Made by a program: the position numbers and the translations under genes | DNA from: Pseudomonas typographi | GTDB lineage: Bacteria > Pseudomonadota > Gammaproteobacteria > Pseudomonadales > Pseudomonadaceae | DNA: 58,913 bases | Reading direction: 5' to 3' | Assembly: GCF_014694385.1 (NCBI RefSeq) | Contig: NZ_JAAOCA010000037.1 | Coordinates: 1-58,913, forward strand | The notes under the pieces: model-generated | Databases searched by the model: none | Seen by the model: only the letters and a program-made list of their open reading frames with translations | What the model was told of the DNA's origin: nothing | Shown: positions 44,193 through 52,472 of the stretch, one piece after another | How the letters are laid out: each line of letters starts with the position of its first letter | Position numbering within the stretch: the first letter of the stretch is position 1

Positions 44193-44421
44193 TAAAAACG
44201 GGTTCTGCCTAGGTATTTGCAGAGTGCGTGCCACTTTTGAAACGGCACCGCGTAAATTCAGCTGTATGAATTTAACTTTTTGAAATATAACGAAAATTAT
44301 TTTACACGGTCAGCGGCAGCGCCGGGGCGGCGGCCGCATGGGCATTTGCGCCCCCGCACGGGCTTAGTGCGACGCGCCTTTGTGCGGTGCAAGCCAGCGC
44401 GGGATGCACCGGCCTGAAACA

Positions 44422-44474
44422 CGACCGCCGCTGGCGCCGGCCCCGGGGTACAGGGGCGGCGCCAGCGGCGGTCG
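44422..44474 (-). terminator. Large perfect hairpin downstream of ntrC
   Basis: Arms of 17 bases at 44422-44438 and 44458-44474 (CGACCGCCGCTGGCGCC and its complement) flank a 19-base GC-rich loop. It begins 14 bases past the ntrC stop and probably ends that transcript, though no T-run follows. The bases between it and the repeat array (44193-44421) hold an AT-rich patch near 44263-44307 and no gene. Confidence 0.65.
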
Positions 44475-44487
44475 TATGGCGGGTGGG

Positions 44488-45924
44488 TCAGTTATCGTCG
44501 CCGTCGTCGTCATCGCCACCGTCGACTTTCATGCCCAGCTCCTTGATCTTGCGGGTCAAGGTGTTACGGCCCCAGCCCAGCAGCACAGCGGCGTCGCGGC
44601 GGCGGCCAGCGGTATGCTTGAGGGCCGTTTCGATCATGATTCGCTCGAAGCTAGGCACGGCGCTGTCGAGGAGGCTGGATTGGCCCCGCGACAATGCCTG
44701 GTCGGCCCACTGGCGCAGGGCCTGCTCCCAATTGGTAACCGGGGCGGCGTCTTGCGGCAGGCTGAGCAGTTCGGGCGGCAGGTCGCTGATATGCACCTCA
44801 CGGCCCGATGCCATAACGGTGATCCAACGGCAGGTGTTTTCCAACTGGCGCACGTTGCCCGGCCAGGGCAGGTTTTTCAGGTAATCCTCGGTTTCGCCTT
44901 TCAGCAGCTTTGGCTCCACCGCCAGTTCTTGCGCCGCGCGGCCAAGGAAATGCTTGGCGAGGGTCGGGATGTCTTCCCGGCGGTCCGAGAGCCGTGGAAT
45001 ATGAATGCGGATCACGTTCAGGCGGTGAAACAAGTCTTCCCGGAACTTGCCAGCGTGCACCAGGCTTTCAAGGTTCTGGTGGGTTGCGGCGATGATGCGC
45101 ACATCGACCTTGACCGGCGTATGCCCGCCCACCCGGTAGAACTCACCGTCAGCCAACACGCGCAGCAAGCGGGTTTGGGTATCGGCTGGCATGTCGCCAA
45201 TCTCGTCGAGAAACAACGTGCCGCCATCGGCTTGTTCGAAACGGCCGCGGCGCAGGTTGGCCGCGCCGGTGAATGCGCCTTTTTCATGGCCGAACAGCTC
45301 CGACTCCATCAGGTCTTTGGGGATGGCGGCCATGTTCAGTGCAATAAAGGGGGCTGCCGCCCGTGGGCTATGCCGGTGCAAGGCATGGGCCACCAGTTCC
45401 TTGCCGGTACCGGACTCGCCATTGATCAAAACGGTGATGTTGGAGTGGCTCAGCCGGCCGATGGCGCGGAACACCTCCTGCATGGCCGGTGCTTCGCCGA
45501 TGATCTCTGGCGTGCGGGTCAGGGTGGGCGGGGTGTCCATGCCTTGCTGTTCTTGCGCGTGTTGGTTCGCGCGTTTGACCAGCGATACGGCCTCGTCCAC
45601 GTCGAACGGCTTGGGCAGGTACTCGAAAGCCCCGCCCTGGTAAGAGGCCACCGCGCTGTCGAGGTCTGAATGCGCGGTCATGATGATGACTGGCAGGCGT
45701 GGGTGCTGTTCGCGGATGCGCGCCAGCAGGTCCAGGCCGCTGGCACCCGGCATGCGGATGTCGGAAATGATCACGTCGGGCTGCTGGCGGGCAAGTCGGC
45801 TCATCACGCCATCGGCACTGTCGAAGCTTTGGGTGGTCATCCCTTCCTGCTGCAGGGCCTTTTCCAAGACCCAGCGGATGGAACGGTCGTCGTCGACGAT
45901 CCACACGGTTTCACTACGGCTCAT
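44488..45924 (-). CDS. ntrC: Nitrogen regulation response regulator NtrC
   Basis: A 478-residue sigma54-dependent activator. The receiver domain has Asp in DVIISDIRMPG. The AAA+ domain shows the Walker A GESGTGKE, the sigma54-contact GAFTGA in GHEKGAFTGAANLR and Walker B LFLDEIGDMP. A Fis-type HTH ends it (AVLLGWGRNTLTRKIKELG). It activates glnA and other nitrogen genes; two matching sites occur upstream of glnA at 50746-50791. It overlaps ntrB by four bases (ATGA). Confidence 0.98.
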   Translation of the reverse strand: MSRSETVWIVDDDRSIRWVLEKALQQEGMTTQSFDSADGVMSRLARQQPDVIISDIRMPGASGLDLLARIREQHPRLPVIIMTAHSDLDSAVASYQGGAFEYLPKPFDVDEAVSLVKRANQHAQEQQGMDTPPTLTRTPEIIGEAPAMQEVFRAIGRLSHSNITVLINGESGTGKELVAHALHRHSPRAAAPFIALNMAAIPKDLMESELFGHEKGAFTGAANLRRGRFEQADGGTLFLDEIGDMPADTQTRLLRVLADGEFYRVGGHTPVKVDVRIIAATHQNLESLVHAGKFREDLFHRLNVIRIHIPRLSDRREDIPTLAKHFLGRAAQELAVEPKLLKGETEDYLKNLPWPGNVRQLENTCRWITVMASGREVHISDLPPELLSLPQDAAPVTNWEQALRQWADQALSRGQSSLLDSAVPSFERIMIETALKHTAGRRRDAAVLLGWGRNTLTRKIKELGMKVDGGDDDDGDDN

Positions 45925-47006
45925 GACGAGGCGGCTCCTTGTTCCAGCGGCAGGAAGATCGAGAAAGTGGTATGGCCGGGATGGCTATCACATTCGATCA
46001 GGCCTTGGTGCTGGCTGATGATGTTCTGGGTGATGGCCAAGCCCAGCCCGGTACCGTCCGGGCGGCCGCTGACCATAGGATAGAAAATGGTTTCCTGAAG
46101 TTCGCTGGGGATGCCTGGGCCGTTGTCGATGATCTCGATTTTCGCCACCAGCCGGTGGCGCACATGGCCAATGGTGAACTGGCGCATGGCCCGGGTGCGC
46201 AATGTAATGCGCCCCAGGCGCAGCTCGTTCTGGGCGCTGATCGCCTGCATGGCGTTGCGTACGATGTTCAGCACCGCCTGGATCATTTGTTCGCGGTCGA
46301 TCAACACGTCGGGGATGCTCGGATCGTAATCGCGTACCAGGGTGATGCCGCCCTGGGTTTCCGCATCCACCAAGCTGCATACCCGCTCCAGCACTTCGTG
46401 GGCGTTGCACATGGCCAGTGACGGTAGCTTGTTCGAACCCAGCATGCGGTCGACCAGGTTACGCAGGCGGTCGGCTTCTTCGATGATGACGTTGGTGTAA
46501 TCCTTCAGGCTCTCGTCGGGCAGTTCGCGGTCAAGCAACTGCGCTGCGCCACGGATGCCACCCAGGGGGTTCTTGATTTCGTGGGCCAGGCCCCGTACCA
46601 GCATCTTGGTGGTTTCCTGCTTGGACAACTGGGCTTCTTCCTTGGTGATGCGCAGCAGGCGGTCGCGGGGCAGCACTTCGAGCAGCAGCAGTGTTTGCCC
46701 CTGGCTGAGAATGGGCGTTACCGCGTAGTCCACGGTAATGGTTTGCCCAGTCATCGCCGTGAGGATTGCTTCACGCTTGGTAAAAGGGTGGGCCTTTTCG
46801 ACGGCCTGGCGCAGCGAATTCAGCGCCTCGGTAGACTCCGTGAACAACTCACTGATGAACTGGCCGTGGCTGCGCTGGCCGCTGATGGCCAGCAGCATTT
46901 CCGCGGCGGGGTTCATGTATTCCAGGCGTAACTCACTGTTGAGCAAAATCGTGGCGGTGGTAAGGTTGTCTAGTAACAGCCTGTGCAGCGTATCGCTGAT
47001 GGTCAT
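45921..47006 (-). CDS. ntrB: Nitrogen regulation sensor kinase NtrB
   Basis: A 361-residue cytoplasmic histidine kinase. A PAS domain (LLNSELRLEYMNPAAEMLL) precedes the phospho-acceptor His in RGLAHEIKNPLGGIRGAAQL, the N box NIVRNAMQAI, and nucleotide loops IDNGPGIPSEL and GTGLGLAITQ. It lacks membrane segments, as is usual since it is controlled by PII. Start at 47006 (MTISDTLHRLLL) is chosen over a longer frame from 47147. It is coupled to ntrC. Confidence 0.98.
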   Translation of the reverse strand: MTISDTLHRLLLDNLTTATILLNSELRLEYMNPAAEMLLAISGQRSHGQFISELFTESTEALNSLRQAVEKAHPFTKREAILTAMTGQTITVDYAVTPILSQGQTLLLLEVLPRDRLLRITKEEAQLSKQETTKMLVRGLAHEIKNPLGGIRGAAQLLDRELPDESLKDYTNVIIEEADRLRNLVDRMLGSNKLPSLAMCNAHEVLERVCSLVDAETQGGITLVRDYDPSIPDVLIDREQMIQAVLNIVRNAMQAISAQNELRLGRITLRTRAMRQFTIGHVRHRLVAKIEIIDNGPGIPSELQETIFYPMVSGRPDGTGLGLAITQNIISQHQGLIECDSHPGHTTFSIFLPLEQGAASS

Positions 47007-47290
47007 ATGCTGGTTTTGACCTCTTTTGGCACATAGCAACCGTGGGTGTGTTCCGGTTGCGGGCGCGGGCAACCCGCTGATGCACTGAAAATGCAAAATC
47101 CAAACCAAGGCTCCGAAAAGAAGCGGTTTTATTTGCTGGCGTCGCATTCAGGGGCCGCGCCATGGCCTCAAAACGCCAGGGTTTTCGCAGGCTTGAGGCT
47201 ACCGGGCAGCTACAGGGCCTTTAGGGTGCAGTAAAGCGCACCATAAGCGTGCGCGCTATGCTGGTGCAACGCCTCCTTCCCTGATAGTTC

Positions 47291-47887
47291 TTAGTCGTCC
47301 GTCGGTTTCAACGACAGTGGGCATTCGGGCCTTACCCCGTAGTCGTCATCCTCGCATGGCCGCACGCGGCGCTTTTGCGCCAACGACATGCGCTGCAGGT
47401 AAAACACCTGCGCGGCGGTTTGCTCGATCACCAGGCCCTGCTGGTCGATGATCCTCACAGCCAGGCGATGTTCACCGCGGTCCACATTACTCAACATGAT
47501 CACCGGGCTGCTGCTGGGCGCAGCGGCGGGTTGGTCGTCAAGCACCAGTTCAAAGCGGTCACCGGGCAGCAGGGCCGGGTCGCTGCTGACCGTGACCACC
47601 ACTTCGCCACCGGCGTGGCTGATGCTGCCATCCGGCACTGGGGCCAGGATGCGCAACAGGTTGTAGTGCATCACCCGCACCGGAGCGGCGTGGGGTTTCG
47701 CCGTTGGCTGGGTAGGTACCGGGCTGGGCGCCATGGTATTGCCTGGCGCCAGCTTGACCGGTTTGGCACCGTGGCGCGGCTGGTCGGTGTAAACCCGGTG
47801 GCCGTTGGCATCCTCGTAGGTGTACACCTGCGCCCCTGCCGGTAGGCAAACCAGCGCCAGCCACAGTAGCCAAGGGCGGTGGGTCAC
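47291..47887 (-). CDS. DUF4124-domain periplasmic protein (second of pair)
   Basis: A 198-residue secreted protein. After a signal peptide (LLWLALVCLPAGA) comes a DUF4124 motif (QVYTYEDANGHRVYTDQPRHG) and a beta-rich domain (GEVVVTVSSDPALLPGDRFE, RGEHRLAVRIIDQQGLVIEQ). GTG start overlaps the stop of the preceding paralogue as GTGA. Function unknown; the family is common near ntrBC-glnA in pseudomonads. 284 bases without a gene separate it from ntrB (47007-47290). Confidence 0.82.
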   Translation of the reverse strand: MTHRPWLLWLALVCLPAGAQVYTYEDANGHRVYTDQPRHGAKPVKLAPGNTMAPSPVPTQPTAKPHAAPVRVMHYNLLRILAPVPDGSISHAGGEVVVTVSSDPALLPGDRFELVLDDQPAAAPSSSPVIMLSNVDRGEHRLAVRIIDQQGLVIEQTAAQVFYLQRMSLAQKRRVRPCEDDDYGVRPECPLSLKPTDD

Positions 47888-48411
47888 CGGTGCACCCGCT
47901 GCACGGTGAAGTTCACCGCCGCGCTTTGCTGCACCACCTGCTCACCTTGCAGCACCCGCACCGCCAGGCTGTGATCGCCGCGGTCGATGTTCACCAATTG
48001 CAGCCGCGGCACGTTGCCTGGCGTGCCATAGGGGGTGCCGTCGAGCACCAATTGCAACAGGTGCCCGGGGGCCAGCCTCGGCTGCAGTGCCACGCCCACG
48101 GTGAAAGTGCCGTTGTTGGCGCGTAGCGCCTCGTCGGTGGGCAGGTCGGTCAGTTGCAAGGTTGAATAGGCGGCAGCGGCTTTCGCCGGTTCCGGCTTGC
48201 TGACCGGGGCCGCCGGTGTGTTGCCAGGCGTAGCGGGCGGCACGCTGTTCAGCGGCGGCAGTTGCACCTCCCGGGCGTGGCTGCCGCCCGGTGGCTGGTT
48301 GGTGTAAACCGTATTGCCGTTGGCATCGGTGTACTGGTAGATCTGCGCCAGCGCCGTTAATGGCGCCAGCAGGCATAAGGCAAGGGCACGATAACGCATG
48401 GGAACACTCAT
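47884..48411 (-). CDS. DUF4124-domain periplasmic protein (first of pair)
   Basis: A 175-residue protein paralogous to the next one: YQYTDANGNTVYTNQPPGG matches the DUF4124 motif and IDRGDHSLAVRVLQGEQVVQ matches the C-terminal beta region. The signal peptide is YRALALCLLAPLTALA. I use the ATG at 48411; ATG 48399, four codons in, is as good and neither has a strong ribosome site. The two genes overlap by four bases and probably arose by tandem duplication. Confidence 0.8.
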   Translation of the reverse strand: MSVPMRYRALALCLLAPLTALAQIYQYTDANGNTVYTNQPPGGSHAREVQLPPLNSVPPATPGNTPAAPVSKPEPAKAAAAYSTLQLTDLPTDEALRANNGTFTVGVALQPRLAPGHLLQLVLDGTPYGTPGNVPRLQLVNIDRGDHSLAVRVLQGEQVVQQSAAVNFTVQRVHR

Positions 48412-48463
48412 ACAGCGGCAGCCGCGGTGGCTTCGCCTGCTCTGCTTGCCAGCATAGAACAGC

Positions 48464-49015
48464 TCAATGCGGGGTGGTACACAGTTCTGCCGTTGCACGC
48501 ACTAGCGCTACACGGCGCAGGTTATCGGGGGCCCCGGCCGCAATGGCACGGGCAACCCATGTGTGGCACTGCGCGGCTTGGCGATAAGGCGCGGCGGCCG
48601 CCATTTGCACCAGCAAGGTTTTTTGCAGCGTGTCGAGCTGTGGCCGTATCTCGGTGAGCAAGTCAGGGCGCGTGTCGCCCGGTGCTTTTCCCGCGGCGGC
48701 CCAATCGGCCAAGTAAACATACTGGGCTAATTTATTGGCTTCGATTTGCGCCGAAAATAATTGCTCGGCCCATTGCGGTGAAACCTGGTAGCCAGGCGCC
48801 AACGAGGTGGCCGCCATGATGACCGTGTGCTCGCGGGGTTTATCTTCAACAGGTTTGCCGCTGTCCCATTTGCTAAGGGCCACCTTGTAGCCGACCGCCA
48901 CGCGCTGGTTCATCGAATCGACCAGCGCGGCAATGGCTTGAGGGCCGGCGGTAGGGGCGGCAAAAGCCGAAGAGCAAAACAGCGCGCTGAACGCGAAAAG
49001 TAGCAGGTGCCGCAT
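48464..49015 (-). CDS. Periplasmic chorismate mutase, gamma class (AroQ-type)
   Basis: A 183-residue secreted enzyme. A signal peptide (HLLLFAFSALFCSSAFA) is followed by the AroQ helical pattern: ALVDSMNQRVAVGYKVALSK, then KPVEDKPREHTVI with the conserved Glu-Asp and Arg-Glu, QLFSAQIEANKLAQYVYL. It rearranges chorismate to prephenate, but outside the cytoplasm, where its physiological role is unsettled. A start at 49015 is chosen from the signal peptide. It lies between the DUF4124 pair and glnA. Confidence 0.85.
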   Translation of the reverse strand: MRHLLLFAFSALFCSSAFAAPTAGPQAIAALVDSMNQRVAVGYKVALSKWDSGKPVEDKPREHTVIMAATSLAPGYQVSPQWAEQLFSAQIEANKLAQYVYLADWAAAGKAPGDTRPDLLTEIRPQLDTLQKTLLVQMAAAAPYRQAAQCHTWVARAIAAGAPDNLRRVALVRATAELCTTPH

Positions 49016-49108
49016 GGTTGGCCTCGTGGCTCTAGGGGGAGGCCGGAGCATGCCATAGCGTAAGAGGGCGGTTGAGAGCGCTGACGCGGTTCAATTGATA
49101 CGGGAAAT

Positions 49109-49136
49109 GAAAAAGCCTCCCGAAGGAGGCCTTTTC
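49109..49136 (-). terminator. Rho-independent terminator of glnA
   Basis: GCCTCC/GGAGGC stem with CGAA loop, flanked by AAAA and TTTT runs, 16 bases past the glnA stop. Both strands have T-runs, so it may work both ways. Confidence 0.9.
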
Positions 49137-49151
49137 AGTCACGCGGTCGCA

Positions 49152-50558
49152 TCAAACGCTGTAGTACAGATCGTATTCCAGCGGGTGAACGAAGGTGCGA
49201 ACCTTGATTTCCTCTTCGCTCTTCAGGGCAATGTAGGCGTCGATGAAGTCGTCGCTGAATACGCCACCCTTGGTCAGGAACGCACGGTCGGTGTCCAGGC
49301 TTTCCAGGGCCTCTTTCAAGCTACCGCAAACCTGTGGGATTTCGCTGGCCTCTTCAGGCGGCAGGTCATACAGGTTCTTGTCGGCGGCATCGCCAGGGTG
49401 CAGCTTGTTCTGGATGCCGTCCAGGCCCGCCATCAACAGCGCGGCGAAGGCCAGGTAGGGGTTGGCAGCTGGGTCTGGGAAGCGTGCCTCGATGCGGCGG
49501 GCTTTCGGGCTGGACACGTAGGGGATACGGATCGAGGCCGAGCGGTTACGCGCCGAGTAGGCCAGCATCACCGGTGCTTCGAAGCCTGGTACCAGGCGCT
49601 TGTAAGAGTTGGTCGACGGGTTGGTGAAGCCGTTCAATGCCTTGCCGTGCTTGATGATACCGCCGATGAAGTACAGGGCGGTTTCCGACAGGCCAGCGTA
49701 GCCTTCACCAGCGAAGGTGTTCTTGCCGTCTTTGGAAATCGACAGGTGAACGTGCATGCCAGAGCCATTGTCGCCGTACAAAGGCTTGGGCATGAAGGTG
49801 GCGGTCTTGCCGTACACGTCGGCCACGTTGTGCACGCAGTATTTCAAGGTCTGAACTTCGTCAGCCTTCTTCACCAGGGTGTTGAACTTCACGCCGATTT
49901 CGTTCTGGCCAGCCGTCGCCACTTCGTGGTGGTGTACTTCCACCACCAGGCCCATTTCTTCCAGGGCGTTGCACATGGCGGTGCGGATTTCGTGGTCATG
50001 GTCGACCGGTGGAACCGGGAAGTAACCGCCTTTCACGCCAGGGCGGTGGCCGCGGTTGCCGCCTTCCACTTCACCGTCGGTCATCCACGAAGCTTGTTCG
50101 GAGAAGATCTTGAACATCGAGCCCGAGATGTCGGACTTATACTTGACGGCATCGAACACGAAGAACTCAGGCTCGGGGCCGACGAAAACGGTGTCACCGA
50201 TACCCGTGGACTTCAGGTATTCCTCTGCGCGGTGGGCGATCGCGCGCGGGTCGCGGTCGTAGCCTTGCATGGTCGAAGGCTCGATGATGTCGCACACCAG
50301 GATGACGGTCGGCTCTTCGGTGAACGGGTCGAGCACCGCGGTTTCGTCGTCCGGCATCAGGATCATGTCGGAGGCTTCGATGCCTTTCCAGCCAGCGATC
50401 GACGAGCCGTCGAACATTTTGCCGTGTTCGAAGAAGTCTTCGTCCAGCGCGTCACGGGCGGGCATGGTGACGTGCTGTTGCTTGCCTTTGGTATCGGTGA
50501 AGCGCAGATCAAGCCATTTAACGTCATGATCTTTTATGAGTTGAACCGTCTTCGACAT
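49152..50558 (-). CDS. glnA: Glutamine synthetase type I
   Basis: A 468-residue enzyme joining glutamate and ammonia using ATP. Conserved parts are FDGSSIAGWKGIEASDM, PEPEFFVFDAV, NGSGMHVHLSISKDG and RIPYVSSPKARRIEARFPD. The adenylylation Tyr is in DKNLYDLPPEE, so activity is tuned by GlnE. ATG 50558 has GGAGGACA upstream; the longer frame upstream is the leader. Expression is expected from a sigma54 promoter with two NtrC sites. Confidence 0.99.
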   Translation of the reverse strand: MSKTVQLIKDHDVKWLDLRFTDTKGKQQHVTMPARDALDEDFFEHGKMFDGSSIAGWKGIEASDMILMPDDETAVLDPFTEEPTVILVCDIIEPSTMQGYDRDPRAIAHRAEEYLKSTGIGDTVFVGPEPEFFVFDAVKYKSDISGSMFKIFSEQASWMTDGEVEGGNRGHRPGVKGGYFPVPPVDHDHEIRTAMCNALEEMGLVVEVHHHEVATAGQNEIGVKFNTLVKKADEVQTLKYCVHNVADVYGKTATFMPKPLYGDNGSGMHVHLSISKDGKNTFAGEGYAGLSETALYFIGGIIKHGKALNGFTNPSTNSYKRLVPGFEAPVMLAYSARNRSASIRIPYVSSPKARRIEARFPDPAANPYLAFAALLMAGLDGIQNKLHPGDAADKNLYDLPPEEASEIPQVCGSLKEALESLDTDRAFLTKGGVFSDDFIDAYIALKSEEEIKVRTFVHPLEYDLYYSV

Positions 50559-50655
50559 GTTGTCCTCCGGGTGATCAGGGCCTGGAAGGTAGGCCCTGCA
50601 AAGTTGGGTGAAGCCGGCGACAGATAGTCGACCTTGGCAACCTGCCTCACAAGGG

Positions 50656-50671
50656 AGCAATTTGCATGCCA
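50656..50671 (-). promoter_or_regulatory. Sigma54 promoter of glnA
   Basis: On the minus strand, TGGCATG-N4-TTGCT matches the -24/-12 consensus (TGGCAYG-N4-TTGCW) in every defined base. It lies about 100 bases before the glnA ATG. Confidence 0.88.
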
Positions 50672-50745
50672 GTGCCCAAAGTTGGGCAGCGCCTACAAAA
50701 CGCTTGCACGGGCGGGCCTTTGCGTAAAAAAGCGCCAAATCCAAG

Positions 50746-50791
50746 GCGCTAAAATGGTGCGCTGCATATTCGGGCAGCACCAACATGGAGC
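50746..50791 (-). promoter_or_regulatory. Two NtrC enhancer sites upstream of glnA
   Basis: GCGCTAAAATGGTGC (50746-50760) and GCACCAACATGGAGC (50777-50791) each differ by one or two bases from the NtrC consensus GCACYAAAATGGTGC. They lie about 75-135 bases upstream of the -24/-12 element, the usual place for an enhancer. Confidence 0.8.
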
Positions 50792-50884
50792 ACCCAATCG
50801 CGCCGACGATAGTTGCTCAAAGCGTGAGCAATTTCCGCTATAATGCCGCCCCTTTTTTCTGCTGGCCAGCCTGCGTGCGGTTCA

Positions 50885-52339
50885 ATGAAACTTATCGTCA
50901 AAGTGTTCCCTGAAATCACCATCAAAAGCCGGCCCGTGCGCAAGCGGTTCATTCGCCAGCTTGCCAAGAACATTCGGCTGGTGACCCGCGACCTGGACCC
51001 AGGCCTGGCGGTTGCGGGCGTGTGGGACAACCTGGAAGTCAACACGCAGGTACAAGACCAGAAACTGCTGGGTGAGATCATCGAGCGGCTGGCTTGCACC
51101 CCCGGTATCGCGCACTTTTTGCAGGTGGAGCAGTACCCTCTGGGCGACTTCGACGACATCGTTGCCAAATGCAAGCAGCACTTCGGGCACCTGCTGCCCG
51201 GCAAGCGATTCGCCGTGCGTTGCAAGCGCGGCGGGCACCATGATTTCTCGTCGATGGACGTCGACCGCTATGTGGGCAGCCAATTACGCCAGCAGTGCGG
51301 GGCCGCCGGTATCGACCTGAAGCGCCCGGAAGTCGAGGTGCGCATAGAGGTCCGCGACCAGAAGCTGTACGTGGTGCACAGCCAGCATCAGGGTATCGGC
51401 GGCTACCCGCTGGGGGCTCTGGAGCAAACCCTGGTGCTGATGTCTGGCGGCTTCGACTCCACCGTGGCGGCCTACCAGATGATGCGCCGCGGGCTGATGA
51501 CCCACTTTTGTTTTTTCAACCTCGGCGGCCGTGCACACGAATTGGGTGTGATGGAAGTTGCACATTACCTGTGGAAAAAATACGGCAGTTCGCACCGGGT
51601 GCTGTTCATCAGTGTGCCGTTCGAAGAGGTGGTGGGGGAGATTCTCGGCAAGGTCGACGACAGCCAAATGGGCGTGATCCTCAAACGCATGATGCTGCGC
51701 GCCGCCAGCCACATGGCCGAGCGCCTGCAAATCGACGCCTTGGTCACCGGCGAGGCGATCTCGCAGGTGTCGAGCCAAACGCTGACCAACCTGGCGGTGA
51801 TCGATTCGGCCACCCCCAAGCTGGTGTTGCGCCCGCTGCTGGCCAGCCACAAGCAAGACATCATCGACACGGCCATGGCAATCGGCACCGCCGATTTTGC
51901 CAAGCACATGCCGGAATACTGCGGCGTGATTTCGGTGAACCCGACCACCGCCGCGCGCGGCTACCGCATCGAGCGTGAAGAGCAGCGTTTCGACATGGCG
52001 GTGCTCGAACGCGCGCTCGAACGCGCGCGGCTGGTCGCCATCGACCATGTGATCGAAGAACTGGGCCAAACCGTGGAGGTCGAAGAAGTGGCCCAGGCGC
52101 TGCCCAGCCAAGTGGTGCTCGACATTCGCCACCCCGACGCGCAAGACGATGCGCCGCTGGCGCTCGACGGCATCGAGGTCAAGGCGCTACCTTTCTACGC
52201 GCTGAACAGCCGTTTCAAGGAACTGGACGCCAGCCGCCAATATCTTCTGTACTGCGATAAGGGTGTGATGAGCCGCCTGCATGCTCACCACCTGCTCAGC
52301 GAGGGGCACGCCAATGTGCGCGTTTATCGTCCGGCATAG
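50885..52339 (+). CDS. thiI: tRNA 4-thiouridine synthetase ThiI
   Basis: A 484-residue enzyme. The N-terminal ferredoxin-like and THUMP domains (LIVKVFPEITIKSRPVRKRF, CKRGGHHDFSSMDVDRYVG) bind tRNA; a PP-loop (LVLMSGGFDSTVAAYQMM) adenylates it; Cys in HMPEYCGVIS and in the C-terminal rhodanese (YLLYCDKGVMS) transfers sulphur. It also serves thiamine synthesis. ATG 50885 fits the family start. It is divergent from glnA, and the 326-bp region between them holds the glnA control sites. Confidence 0.96.
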   Translation: MKLIVKVFPEITIKSRPVRKRFIRQLAKNIRLVTRDLDPGLAVAGVWDNLEVNTQVQDQKLLGEIIERLACTPGIAHFLQVEQYPLGDFDDIVAKCKQHFGHLLPGKRFAVRCKRGGHHDFSSMDVDRYVGSQLRQQCGAAGIDLKRPEVEVRIEVRDQKLYVVHSQHQGIGGYPLGALEQTLVLMSGGFDSTVAAYQMMRRGLMTHFCFFNLGGRAHELGVMEVAHYLWKKYGSSHRVLFISVPFEEVVGEILGKVDDSQMGVILKRMMLRAASHMAERLQIDALVTGEAISQVSSQTLTNLAVIDSATPKLVLRPLLASHKQDIIDTAMAIGTADFAKHMPEYCGVISVNPTTAARGYRIEREEQRFDMAVLERALERARLVAIDHVIEELGQTVEVEEVAQALPSQVVLDIRHPDAQDDAPLALDGIEVKALPFYALNSRFKELDASRQYLLYCDKGVMSRLHAHHLLSEGHANVRVYRPA

Positions 52340-52472
52340 AATCCCCGGGCTCAATGGCGGCAGCATCCGCCATCGCCCCCCCGACGCCTGGCCCTGCTAG
52401 CGCATTGCCTGTTCATAGCCAGCCGTGCCCAAGGGGTGCGGTGCAACCGAATTCATCGATCGAGACAAACCT

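Noticed and set aside
43556..44234. Two long minus-strand open frames across the repeat array
   Set aside because: They translate the repeats, one also runs into the antisense of the preceding gene, and neither has a ribosome site.
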